Positions 1 through 7,450 of a stretch of DNA of 64,000 nucleotides are shown here, one piece after another. Origin of the DNA: Sphingomonas faeni. Its GTDB lineage: Bacteria; Pseudomonadota; Alphaproteobacteria; Sphingomonadales; Sphingomonadaceae. The DNA lies in NCBI RefSeq assembly GCF_030817315.1, contig NZ_JAUSZF010000001.1:783501-847500 (forward strand), given 5' to 3'. Position 1 is the stretch's first letter; every line of letters starts with the position of its first letter. Below the pieces are notes generated by a model. The model saw nothing but the letters and a program-made list of their open reading frames with translations. It was not told where the DNA came from and did no database searches. The translations under genes and the position numbers were made by a program.

Positions 1-824
1 CGGTCACGCTCAATGGCTGCCCCTCGATGATCATGGGCGACGCCGCACGGGTACGCCAGATCGTGTTCAACCTGCTGTCCAACGCTTTAAAGTTCACCAA
101 GGCCGGGCACGTCGCGCTGAACATCGAGGTCGGCGACGACGATCGATTGCGCGTTGCCGTCAGCGATTCAGGGATCGGCATTCCGGCGGACAAGATCGAG
201 GATATCTTCGAATCGTTCAAACAGGCGGATCCCGGAACGACGCGCCAGTTTGGCGGGACCGGGCTCGGGTTGTCGATCTGTCGCAATCTCGCGCGCGCGA
301 TGGGTGGCGACGTGTCCGTCAGCAGCGTCGTGGGGCAGGGCGCGACCTTTACGCTGGTTCTGCCGGTGGTCCGGGCCGACACGGCCGTGGTCGATGCCGT
401 CGAAACGGATACGCGACCGATCACGCTGGTCGTCGATCGCAACCCGATCACGCGCAGCATGTTCAGGACGTTGATGGCGCCACACGGCGGACCCGTCGTT
501 TTCGCGGCAACGGTCGACGACGCCGTCGATCACCTAGGCAACGGCAATGTCGATCGAATCCTGATCGACGACGCGACAATTCGTGGCGACGGCAAAGCGC
601 TAGCCGGCTTGTCGAGGATCGCAGACGCGGCCCGTGTCTCGGGTGCCGAGACGACACTGTTATGGCCGGTCTCGGCCGAAGCCGAGCTTACCGAACTGCT
701 GCAGACGGGGATCACGCGCGTGATCGCGAAACCGGTCACCGGCAGCACGCTGGTTGCAGCCATGTTCGGCGGATCGGTTTCGGAAAACAACGCAAAAGTG
801 GACCTTGTATCGCATGCGGCATGA
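1..824 (+). CDS. Sensor histidine kinase, C-terminal part (cut by window start)
   Basis: The reading frame is open from the first bases, so the N-terminus lies outside the window. The visible part begins in the HATPase_c domain: N box NLLSNALKFT, G1 box DSGIGIP, and G2-type TGLGLSICRNL followed by GGDVSVSS. After about residue 130 comes a receiver-like domain with LVVDRNPITRSM, ILIDDATI and a late VIAKPV, the usual Thr/Lys end of receivers. The acidic pair normally found as DD near the start of a receiver is D-R here, so phosphorylation of this domain is doubtful. It probably forms a signalling pair with the lone receiver protein 65 bases downstream. The signal sensed is unknown because the sensor part is missing. 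Confidence 0.88.
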   Translation, partial: VTLNGCPSMIMGDAARVRQIVFNLLSNALKFTKAGHVALNIEVGDDDRLRVAVSDSGIGIPADKIEDIFESFKQADPGTTRQFGGTGLGLSICRNLARAMGGDVSVSSVVGQGATFTLVLPVVRADTAVVDAVETDTRPITLVVDRNPITRSMFRTLMAPHGGPVVFAATVDDAVDHLGNGNVDRILIDDATIRGDGKALAGLSRIADAARVSGAETTLLWPVSAEAELTELLQTGITRVIAKPVTGSTLVAAMFGGSVSENNAKVDLVSHAA

Positions 825-888
825 GGCGTAGAGGCCGCGTCATGACTGCAATGTATCTTCCGCCGATCGACATTCCGCGGAGGCGTCG

Positions 889-1281
889 GTGAACGTTTTG
901 TTCATCGAAGACGACCGGATGAACCGCCGCGTCGTCAGAGATATGCTCGATGTCGCAGGCGTCGCGATGGTCGAGGCGGAAAGCGCGGAACGCGGCCTCG
1001 AAATCATCGACGAGCAGGATTTCGCGATCATACTCGTCGACCTGCGGATGCCGGGCATGGACGGCATCACTGCGATCGAACACATCCGCGCGCGTGGCGA
1101 TGCAAAGGCGAGGACCCCGATCATCGTCGTCACCGCCGATATCGCGCCGGACCTGCGCGAACGCTGCCTCGGTGCCGGCGCCGACGAGGTCATCTTCAAG
1201 CCGGTCGCGATGGATTCACTGTTCGACGCGATGGGCATGATCCTGGCCCGCGGTGCCCAGGGCGAAGGGCTGATCGCCTAG
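889..1281 (+). CDS. Stand-alone response regulator receiver protein
   Basis: A 130-residue single receiver domain with no output domain. The acidic pair is in FIEDDRMNRR, the phosphoacceptor Asp is in ILVDLRMPGMDG, the conserved Thr is in VVTADIA and the Lys is in IFKPV. Translation starts at a GTG preceded by GGAGG at a spacing of about six bases, which fixes the start. CheY/DivK-like lone receivers usually pass phosphate or bind a partner rather than DNA. The kinase remnant directly upstream on the same strand is the likely partner. Its last four bases overlap the end of the convergent methyltransferase gene. Confidence 0.9.
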   Translation: MNVLFIEDDRMNRRVVRDMLDVAGVAMVEAESAERGLEIIDEQDFAIILVDLRMPGMDGITAIEHIRARGDAKARTPIIVVTADIAPDLRERCLGAGADEVIFKPVAMDSLFDAMGMILARGAQGEGLIA

Positions 1282-2147
1282 ACCTTGCCGTGATCGCCGC
1301 GTCCGAGCGCGGCGCCCAGCGATGCGGTCGCACTACCGCGCCTTGCCGGTTTCGGCTGCGAGGGGTCGGGCGACCAGCCTGTCAGGAACACGATCTGGAA
1401 CGTCTCGTGGGTGCGGCCGCGATCGTCCGCCGAATCCGCGAACGCAGCGATCGTCCGACCGACCGTGCCCGACGCCAGCGGCTGGCGCTGCGCGAGTATG
1501 TTGCTGGCCGCCATCCCGCGCAGGTCGCCGAACAGTCGGCCTAGATCGCGGTACCCTACGTCCAGCGTTTCGACGTCCGCGACGGGCAAGGCGAACCCCG
1601 CGCGCATGAGGAGGTCGCCCGCGGATCGCACGTCGATCTGCGGGTGAAGCCGCGCGGCGGGGCGCTCGCTCTCCGCCGTCCGCAATGCACCACGCAGGGC
1701 GGGCAGGCTTCCCGCGCCGACGAACGCGCCGAGGAACAGGCCATCGGGGCGTAACACGCGGCGGATGAGGGACAGTGCACCGGGCAGGTCGTTCACCTGA
1801 TCGAGTACGCCTGCGCTCACCACCAGGTCGAACGACGCGTCGGCGAAGGGAAGGCGGTCCTCGTCGGCCTGCACGCCGTTCGACGTGGCGGCGAAGGTGA
1901 AGCCGGCATCGCAGCGTGCCACCCGCGCACCTGGTGGCGCGACGAGCGCACCGTCGAAACAGCCAAGATCGAGGATATCGGTAAAGTCCCGCGTCACCGC
2001 ATCGAGCCGTTCGGCAATCCCGTCGAGCATCGTCGCCCGCACGAAATCATGCTCGGCATAGCGCGGCGCGGCACGGTCCCGGCGGGCGCGGCGCGCGGAG
2101 CGGTCGAAGATCTCGGGGGCGGAATTTTCTGAAACGATATCGGACAC
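1278..2147 (-). CDS. SAM-dependent methyltransferase (BioC/NDUFAF5-like)
   Basis: Class I methyltransferase of the BioC-related group that includes mitochondrial NDUFAF5 homologues. Visible signs are PEIFDRSARRARRDRAA at the N-terminus, the SAM-binding motif ILDLGCFDGAL, the second acidic residue in ARCDAG, and the post-motif LPFADASFDLVVSAGVLDQV. I chose the GTG at 2147 because homologues begin close to the PEIFDR segment; a longer frame runs to 2261 but its extra residues look non-coding. The gene is divergent from comF. In this family the acceptor can be malonyl-ACP or a protein arginine, and which applies here cannot be told from sequence. Confidence 0.82.
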   Translation of the reverse strand: MSDIVSENSAPEIFDRSARRARRDRAAPRYAEHDFVRATMLDGIAERLDAVTRDFTDILDLGCFDGALVAPPGARVARCDAGFTFAATSNGVQADEDRLPFADASFDLVVSAGVLDQVNDLPGALSLIRRVLRPDGLFLGAFVGAGSLPALRGALRTAESERPAARLHPQIDVRSAGDLLMRAGFALPVADVETLDVGYRDLGRLFGDLRGMAASNILAQRQPLASGTVGRTIAAFADSADDRGRTHETFQIVFLTGWSPDPSQPKPARRGSATASLGAALGRGDHGKV

Positions 2148-2212
2148 GTCTTCGCTTGTGCCGCGGTCGCGTGCCCCCGACAAGGGGCAGGGCTGCGGCA
2201 CGAGGGGGCTGG

Positions 2213-2938
2213 ATGAGCATGTTCGCCCCGTTTCGCTATGTGGCGGGGCTCGCGTTGCCACCGCGCTGTGCCGGGTGCGGCGTACCGGTTGCCGAAGATC
2301 ATCGGTTCTGTGGTGTGTGTTGGACCAGCATGCGATTTCTCGGACCGCCGTGGTGCGCCGGGTGCAATCTTCCCTTCGCGTTCGACCGCGGGGAAGGCGT
2401 TCTGTGTGCGGCGTGCCTCGCCGAACCGCCGCGCCACGCCGGCGTTCGCGCCGCAGTCGCCTATGGACCGGTTGCGCGAGATCTTGCGCTAAGACTGAAA
2501 TACGGCGGGCGGATCGCGTTCGCGGACACGATGGCGCGCCAGATGAGGCGGCTATTGCCCGCCGATGTCGATCTGCTGGTGCCGGTTCCGTTGCACCGCT
2601 GGCGGATATGGACGCGCGGTTTCAATCAGGCCGCACTGATCGCCGACGCGATCGCCAAGTCGTCAGGCGTGGCGCACGATCGCGACGTTCTCGTCCGTCC
2701 GCGGCGGACCATCGTATTGCGCGGACTCGGGGGTCGCCAGCGTGCCAAGGCCGTCTCGGGCGCCTTCGCGGTATCGGCTGCCGACCGGGTACGCGGGCGG
2801 GCGATCGCGCTGGTCGACGACATCTACACGAGCGGTGCCACCGCCGACGCGTGTACCCGGGTGCTGTTGAAGGCAGGTGCGCGGTCGGTCACGATCCTGT
2901 GCTGGGCGCGTGTCCTTTCGTCGGCTGCCGACGATTGA
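2213..2938 (+). CDS. comF: ComF family protein (phosphoribosyltransferase-like)
   Basis: This 241-residue protein has the ComF layout. Four CxxC-type cysteine pairs lie in the N-terminal third (CAGCGVP, CGVCW, CAGCNLPF, CAACLAEP) and probably bind zinc. A type I phosphoribosyltransferase fold follows, with the PRPP loop ALVDDIYTSGATADA and a typical PVPLHRWRIWTRGFNQA segment. In naturally competent bacteria ComF helps internalised single-stranded DNA; in other proteobacteria its role is unclear. The ATG at 2213 was chosen because the upstream extension is of low quality. It is divergent from the methyltransferase and is followed by grxC after 32 bases. Confidence 0.9.
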   Translation: MSMFAPFRYVAGLALPPRCAGCGVPVAEDHRFCGVCWTSMRFLGPPWCAGCNLPFAFDRGEGVLCAACLAEPPRHAGVRAAVAYGPVARDLALRLKYGGRIAFADTMARQMRRLLPADVDLLVPVPLHRWRIWTRGFNQAALIADAIAKSSGVAHDRDVLVRPRRTIVLRGLGGRQRAKAVSGAFAVSAADRVRGRAIALVDDIYTSGATADACTRVLLKAGARSVTILCWARVLSSAADD

Positions 2939-2970
2939 CAAGTTCGGACCGAGACCACATTTCCCGGGCT

Positions 2971-3225
2971 ATGGCTAAAGTCGAAATCTACACCAAGGCG
3001 TTCTGTCCGTATTGCACGCGCGCGCTGAAGCTCCTCGCATCGAAGGGGGTCGAGCCCGAGCAGTTCGACGTCACGATGGGTGGTCCGAAAAAGGCCGAGA
3101 TGGTCGAGCGGTCGGGCGGCCGCATGACGATGCCGCAGGTCTTCATCGACGGTAAGCATATCGGCGGATCGGACGATCTCGCCGCACTCGACGCCAAGGG
3201 TGGTCTCGACCCGCTGCTCGCCTGA
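2971..3225 (+). CDS. grxC: Glutaredoxin 3
   Basis: An 84-residue glutaredoxin with the dithiol active site CPYC near the N-terminus (FCPYCTRALKLL), the cis-proline segment MTMPQVFIDG and the glutathione-binding GGSDDL. Length and motifs match GrxC, a glutathione-dependent thiol-disulfide reductase of the cytoplasm. The stop codon overlaps the start of the next gene (TGATG), so it is probably co-translated with the NIT-type hydrolase, which fits glutathione metabolism. Confidence 0.95.
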   Translation: MAKVEIYTKAFCPYCTRALKLLASKGVEPEQFDVTMGGPKKAEMVERSGGRMTMPQVFIDGKHIGGSDDLAALDAKGGLDPLLA

Positions 3226-4052
3226 TGGCGAAGATCGGCGTCCTCCAGATGACGAGCGGGATCGATCCCGCCGTCAACGCGGCGACGCTGGTAAGCGCGA
3301 TAGCCGAGGCCGCCGGAGCAGGCGTGTCGATGCTGTTCACGCCCGAAATGTCGGGGCTGATCGACCGCGACCGCTCGCGCGCGGCGGCCTCGATCGTTGC
3401 CGAAGCGGATGACCCGGTATTGGCCGCTGTTCGCGGCGCGGCGGCAGAAGGCGGCCTATGGGTGCATCTCGGCTCGCTCGCGGTCCGGCGCCCGGACGGC
3501 AAGTTCGCCAATCGTGGGTTCGTGATCGACCCGATGGGCGCCGTTCGCGCGCGCTACGACAAACTTCACCTGTTCGATGTCGACCTTCCTAGCGGCGAAA
3601 GCTGGCGCGAATCTTCGGCCTATGTCGGTGGCGACACGGCCGTCGTGATCGACACGCCGGCGGGAAAGCTAGGCACGTCGATCTGCTACGACCTTCGGTT
3701 CACTGACCTCTACCGTGCGCTGAGCGACGCCGGCGCGACGATCCTGTCGGTGCCGGCAGCATTTACCCAGCCGACCGGCGCCGCGCACTGGCATGTCCTA
3801 TTGCGCGCACGGGCGATCGAGGCCGGGGCGTTCGTCGTGGCAGCGGCGCAGACCGGTGTTCATGCGGACGGACGCGAGACCTATGGCCATTCGCTGGTCG
3901 TCGATCCCTGGGGAGACGTCCTGCTCGACATGGGCGAGGCCGCGGGACTGGCGTTCGCGAAGATCGATCTAGCCCGCGTCGACCAGGTTCGCTCGCGTAT
4001 TCCGGTAATAGCGCACCGTCGGACGATCCCGCCCGTATCGACCGTCGCGTGA
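3225..4052 (+). CDS. Carbon-nitrogen hydrolase (NIT1/NIT2-like, probable deaminated glutathione amidase)
   Basis: Nitrilase-superfamily hydrolase of 275 residues. The catalytic triad is visible: Glu in FTPEMSGL, Lys in YDKLHLFDVD and Cys in GTSICYDLRF. Closely related proteins remove the amide from deaminated glutathione, a toxic side product of transaminases, and the adjacent grxC supports a link to glutathione. The gene overlaps grxC by one base and the next gene by four bases (GTGA), so the three form one transcription unit. The exact substrate remains an inference. Confidence 0.9.
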   Translation: MAKIGVLQMTSGIDPAVNAATLVSAIAEAAGAGVSMLFTPEMSGLIDRDRSRAAASIVAEADDPVLAAVRGAAAEGGLWVHLGSLAVRRPDGKFANRGFVIDPMGAVRARYDKLHLFDVDLPSGESWRESSAYVGGDTAVVIDTPAGKLGTSICYDLRFTDLYRALSDAGATILSVPAAFTQPTGAAHWHVLLRARAIEAGAFVVAAAQTGVHADGRETYGHSLVVDPWGDVLLDMGEAAGLAFAKIDLARVDQVRSRIPVIAHRRTIPPVSTVA

Positions 4053-4480
4053 TCGTCTTCGATCTCCGCTGCGGCGGTGGGCATGTGTTCGAAGCCTGGT
4101 TCGGCTCCAGTGACGCCTATGAAAGCCAGCGATCGGCCGGACACGTCCGCTGTCCGATCTGCGACGACGGTGCCGTTACCAAGGCGGTGATGGCACCGGC
4201 AATCTCGGCCAAGAGCAACAGCAGGCCGCCGCCACCGACTCCGGAGGCAGTGAAGGCCGCGATGAAGATGCTTGCCACCCAGCAGGCCAAGGCACTGGAA
4301 ACGTCGGAATGGGTCGGCACGACGTTTGCCGACCGCGCCCGCGCGATGCACCTCGGTGATGAGAAACAGGCGACGATCCACGGACAAGCCAGTCTCGCCG
4401 AAGCCAGGGCGTTGGTCGAAGACGGCGTCCCCGTCGCGCCGCTTCTCCTACCGGTCGTTCCGCCGGGGAAAGCCAACTAG
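4049..4480 (+). CDS. DUF1178 family protein
   Basis: A 143-residue protein beginning MIVFDLRCGGGHVFEAWF (GTG start) with a CPIC knuckle about 45 residues in, as expected for DUF1178. The N-terminal half resembles a small zinc-ribbon; the C-terminal half ends in a VAPLLLPVVPP segment typical of the family. It often sits behind a NIT-type hydrolase gene in alphaproteobacteria. Its function is unknown. It is the last chromosomal gene before the integrated element: attL begins 13 bases after its stop codon. Confidence 0.9.
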   Translation: MIVFDLRCGGGHVFEAWFGSSDAYESQRSAGHVRCPICDDGAVTKAVMAPAISAKSNSRPPPPTPEAVKAAMKMLATQQAKALETSEWVGTTFADRARAMHLGDEKQATIHGQASLAEARALVEDGVPVAPLLLPVVPPGKAN

Positions 4481-4492
4481 GCACCGCGCTTT

Positions 4493-4506
4493 TGGCGGAA
4501 GAGGTG
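4493..4506 (+). repeat. attL: left copy of the 14-bp tRNA-Ser 3'-end direct repeat
   Basis: The sequence TGGCGGAAGAGGTG is identical to the 3' end (with CCA, read on the minus strand) of the tRNA-Ser gene at 31193-31206. After four mismatches the next six bases (TCGAAC, 4511-4516) also match the T-arm of the tRNA. It lies directly before the integrase gene and just after DUF1178, which is where the left attachment site of a tRNA-targeting integrative element is expected. Confidence 0.8.
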
Positions 4507-4662
4507 TCCGTCGAACTGATCGTATGACACCGTATATCTACGGCGAATTGCACCCAGCTACTGCCTTGATTGTGCAGGATCTTCCCGAGCGCTTCGTATT
4601 ATATAGATCGGCCACGGTGTGCTAAAGAGGCTCTCGAATCAGGGCAGAGAATCGGGGCACAG

Positions 4663-5850
4663 GTGGCTAAAACGAACGCACTCACAGCGTTAGCCGTGCG
4701 GAACGCGAAGAATAACAGCCGGATCGCCGATGGGGGTGGCCTGTATCTGTCGACGACTAACGGCGGAAAGCGCTGGACGTTCATCTATCGATGGGACGGC
4801 AAGCGGAGAGAGATGGGGTTGGGGTCTGCCGCTACGGTAAAGCTAGCGGACGCGCGGACCCTAGCTAGCGCCGCTCGCGACCATCTCGCTGCCGGAATCG
4901 ATCCCGTTGCAGGCCGCGAAGCTGCGCGCACATCGCCAACCATTCCGAAATCAGTAACGTTCGCCAGCTATGCGGAGGATTACATCGCGTCCGTTGAGCA
5001 TGGGTGGCGGAATGAGAAACACCGGCAGCAATGGCGGAGCAGCCTAAAAACCCATGCCGCCAGTCTGTCAGACTTAGATCTCAATGCGATCACGACAGAT
5101 CACGTTTTAGACGTGCTTCGTCCGATCTGGTCCGACAAGCCAGAAACCGCTGGTCGCGTTCGTGGCCGGATCGAAAAGATTTTGAACGCGGCGAAGGCCC
5201 GTGGGCTACGAAGCCGTGACGCCGCAAACCCTGCGCAATGGCGCGGTCATTTGGATATCCTGCTGCCCCTCAGGTCCAAACTGAAACGCGGACATCATCG
5301 CGCGCTCCCCTACTCGGAGATGCCGTCATTCATGCAGATGCTTGACGGCCGTCCTGCGATGGCAGCCAAGGCACTGACGTTTTTGATTCATTGCGCGTCC
5401 CGTTCGGGCGAAGTCCTCGGAGCTCGCTGGGAAGAGATTGAGGGTAGCTTATGGACCGTACCGGCTGACCGCATGAAAGGTGGCCGGCCGCATACGGTGC
5501 CGCTCTCAATCGCAGCTCAGCAACTGATCTCCGGAATGGAGCGTGGGGGACCCACCGACTTTATTTTTCATGGTGGGGAGCCGGACCGTCCAATGTCGAA
5601 CATGTCCATGGCCATGTTGTTGCGACGAATGAAAGTGAACGTCACCGTCCACGGTTTTAGATCGACATTCAAAGACTGGGCGTCCGACGAAACTAGCTAC
5701 CCTGACGAGCTATCGGAGGAATCACTGGCACACGTGATTGGGTCTGCTGTTAGACGTGCATACCGCCGTGGTGAGGCTCTCGATCGACGTCGCAAGTTGA
5801 TGAATGAATGGTCTGACTACATTCTGCAATTCAACCCAAAGTTGAAATAG
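4663..5850 (+). CDS. Tyrosine-type integrase (P4-like, DUF4102 N-terminus)
   Basis: A site-specific recombinase of about 396 residues. The N-terminal DUF4102 domain begins near LTALAVRNAK and contains GGGLYLS and RREMGLGSA. A SAM-like core-binding domain follows, then the catalytic domain with Arg in HCASRSGEVLGARW, the HxxR pair in VHGFRSTFKDW, a His in LAHVIG and a Tyr in AYRRGEAL. The GTG at 4663 was chosen because GGGGC precedes it and the DUF4102 domain starts right after; a longer frame from 4570 adds residues unlike the family. It sits 157 bases inside attL, reads into the element, and should integrate and excise it at tRNA-Ser. Confidence 0.93.
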   Translation: MAKTNALTALAVRNAKNNSRIADGGGLYLSTTNGGKRWTFIYRWDGKRREMGLGSAATVKLADARTLASAARDHLAAGIDPVAGREAARTSPTIPKSVTFASYAEDYIASVEHGWRNEKHRQQWRSSLKTHAASLSDLDLNAITTDHVLDVLRPIWSDKPETAGRVRGRIEKILNAAKARGLRSRDAANPAQWRGHLDILLPLRSKLKRGHHRALPYSEMPSFMQMLDGRPAMAAKALTFLIHCASRSGEVLGARWEEIEGSLWTVPADRMKGGRPHTVPLSIAAQQLISGMERGGPTDFIFHGGEPDRPMSNMSMAMLLRRMKVNVTVHGFRSTFKDWASDETSYPDELSEESLAHVIGSAVRRAYRRGEALDRRRKLMNEWSDYILQFNPKLK

Positions 5851-5975
5851 AAGACGGGGCTGGCGAATGCACAATCAACTTGCCCCACCCCTGCGAAGCC
5901 TTGCCCACGGATATTAGGTTGAACAAGGCCGGTGGTGTATGTCTCCGAATCGGAAACCCGAGTCGGAGAGTTGTC

Positions 5976-6203
5976 ATGACCACTACTGTTCAACCATGGA
6001 AAGATATTGAACCGCGAGGTCCGTACTTGCGACCCGCTCAAGCCGCCGCGTTCTGTGGCATTTCGAAGCCCACCCTATATGAAATGGTAAGGGCAGGGAC
6101 CTTCCCGGCTCCTGTTCGCGTGCATCCTCAGGGTAAAGCCACCGTCATTCCGCAGCCGTGGTTGGAAGCCGTATTGTCGGCACGCATGAGAGCTGCAGCA
6201 TGA
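5976..6203 (+). CDS. AlpA-like helix-turn-helix regulator
   Basis: A 75-residue protein with an AlpA/excisionase-type winged HTH: YLRPAQAAAFCGISKPTLYEM followed by GTFPAPVRV and a WLEAV end. AlpA in P4-type elements activates the integrase or acts as an excisionase. GGAGAG lies five bases before the ATG. Just upstream an inverted repeat (CTCCGA at about 5943 and TCGGAG at about 5963) could be an operator. The stop overlaps the next start (ATGA), opening a run of four translationally coupled genes. Confidence 0.8.
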   Translation: MTTTVQPWKDIEPRGPYLRPAQAAAFCGISKPTLYEMVRAGTFPAPVRVHPQGKATVIPQPWLEAVLSARMRAAA

Positions 6204-6793
6204 CCCCGCAGGAGCGGCTGCAGAACCTGCAGGCCAAGAAAGCCACGGCTAAGACCCAGAACGACGCCCACGCCTTAGCCCGCGCGGCAGATGACGCAGC
6301 GCGGATGGTCAACGTGGAAGCCGACGTGCTGGGCCTACCGCGCCTCCACGAACAAATGCCAGACGCGAAACGTGCCGAGTTGATCGAAGCGCAGGCAGCC
6401 TGCGTCCGGATCATGGAGTTCGTGGACAAGCAGCTACCGGGCGCCCTGCAGGATGTAGAGCATGCCCAAGCCGAACGGCGGCGGGCGCAAGGCCAACACG
6501 TCCGGTCGGAGGTAGTGCCGCCGTTGCTCGCTACGGCCCAGGAAGCCGGCGCGCTGTTTGGTCGGGCACTCGCGAGTCTCGCCGCTGCTGAAGACTATGC
6601 ACTTCGCTTACACAGCCGCCAGGCCACGGCATACGTAGAAGGCAACGCGTCCATGCTTTGCGCCGCCATGAGTAAAACCGCGGGGCAGAATATCTTCTGT
6701 GACACCGGCCCCGGACGAGGCGCTTGGGATTGGGCAGGCTACTCAGAAACTACCGCCCGGATCGAAGAAGAGATTCAGGAGATCGAAGCATGA
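6200..6793 (+). CDS. Hypothetical protein, coiled-coil-rich
   Basis: A 197-residue protein that I cannot assign to a family. It starts MTPQERLQNLQAKK and is rich in Ala, Gln, Glu and Arg, with predicted helical stretches (for example the EHAQAERRRAQGQ region) that could form coiled coils. It has no signal peptide and no membrane segment. Start and stop overlap the neighbours by four bases each (ATGA), so it belongs to the operon headed by the AlpA-like regulator. Its position between AlpA and the replication genes suggests a role in element maintenance or control, but that is only context. Confidence 0.65.
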   Translation: MTPQERLQNLQAKKATAKTQNDAHALARAADDAARMVNVEADVLGLPRLHEQMPDAKRAELIEAQAACVRIMEFVDKQLPGALQDVEHAQAERRRAQGQHVRSEVVPPLLATAQEAGALFGRALASLAAAEDYALRLHSRQATAYVEGNASMLCAAMSKTAGQNIFCDTGPGRGAWDWAGYSETTARIEEEIQEIEA

Positions 6794-7026
6794 CTCAACC
6801 AGTCAAGAGCGACGCGGCTACGCTGCTAGCGCTGGGCAGCCAGATGGGCCTGCAGGGCTTCGAAGGCACGCCCGCGAAGGCGGCAAGTGAACCAGATACG
6901 CAACCAACGGCGACCCCGAAACCTACGGCTGCGGCGAATAGCGACCACGCCGACGCCTCGACCGTCATGGCGCTCGCGAAGTCTGCGCGCCTGCAGTGCG
7001 TTTCCGACGACGCAGGTGCCCTGTGA
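6790..7026 (+). CDS. Hypothetical small protein
   Basis: A 78-residue protein with short conserved-looking ends (SDAATLLALGSQMG near the N-terminus and ASTVMALAKSARLQCV near the C-terminus) joined by a Pro/Thr/Ala-rich linker. The two ends resemble each other (TLLALGSQMGLQ versus TVMALAKSARLQ), so this may be two copies of a small helical motif. It overlaps both neighbours (ATGA and GTGA). The function is unknown. Confidence 0.55.
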   Translation: MTQPVKSDAATLLALGSQMGLQGFEGTPAKAASEPDTQPTATPKPTAAANSDHADASTVMALAKSARLQCVSDDAGAL

Positions 7027-7319
7027 GGCCGCGCCGCATGATCCCATGGCCACTGTGGCAGCAGCGTCGGATTGCCGAACTGCAAGCAGAAGGCATGCCG
7101 CCGGAAGTCGCCCAGTGCATCGGCAAGGCCGAAACGGTCAATCGGCAGCGCATTAGCCGCTGTATCGGCTGGCGAAGGGCTCGGGCGGCCGAGTTGGACT
7201 GCGTGGTCACCGGCGAGACGGTCAAGTTCGTGATCATCGGTGGCCTCGCGGGGCTAACTGCTGCGCAGCGAAAGCGCCTCTTTGCCTTGCCGAACTTGTC
7301 GCCGATTATCACGCCGTAA
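7023..7319 (+). CDS. Hypothetical small basic protein
   Basis: A 98-residue protein starting at a GTG that overlaps the previous stop (GTGA). It is strongly basic in the first half (RPRRMIPWPLWQQRRIAEL and INRQRISRC-type sequence) with a more hydrophobic C-terminal part (VKFVIIGGLAGL). I do not recognise it. It closes the four-gene overlapping module and is followed by a strong hairpin at 7346-7375. Confidence 0.5.
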   Translation: MRPRRMIPWPLWQQRRIAELQAEGMPPEVAQCIGKAETVNRQRISRCIGWRRARAAELDCVVTGETVKFVIIGGLAGLTAAQRKRLFALPNLSPIITP

Positions 7320-7345
7320 GGCTTCGTCGACCCTTAAAAACAGAA

Positions 7346-7375
7346 AGCCGGAGCGAGGATCAATCCGCTCCGGCT
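7346..7375 (+). terminator. Hairpin terminator after the AlpA module
   Basis: A perfect 10-bp stem (AGCCGGAGCG / CGCTCCGGCT) with a 10-base loop lies 26 bases after the stop of the preceding gene. A run of five T falls on the minus-strand side (AAAAA upstream on the plus strand), so it may stop transcription in both directions and isolate the primase gene. Confidence 0.6.
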
Positions 7376-7450
7376 TCCCTGGATTCTGCGAACCCGTCCA
7401 CACGGAGATACATAGCAGATTCTGGGCCTGACACAAGGCTTAGTTGAATT

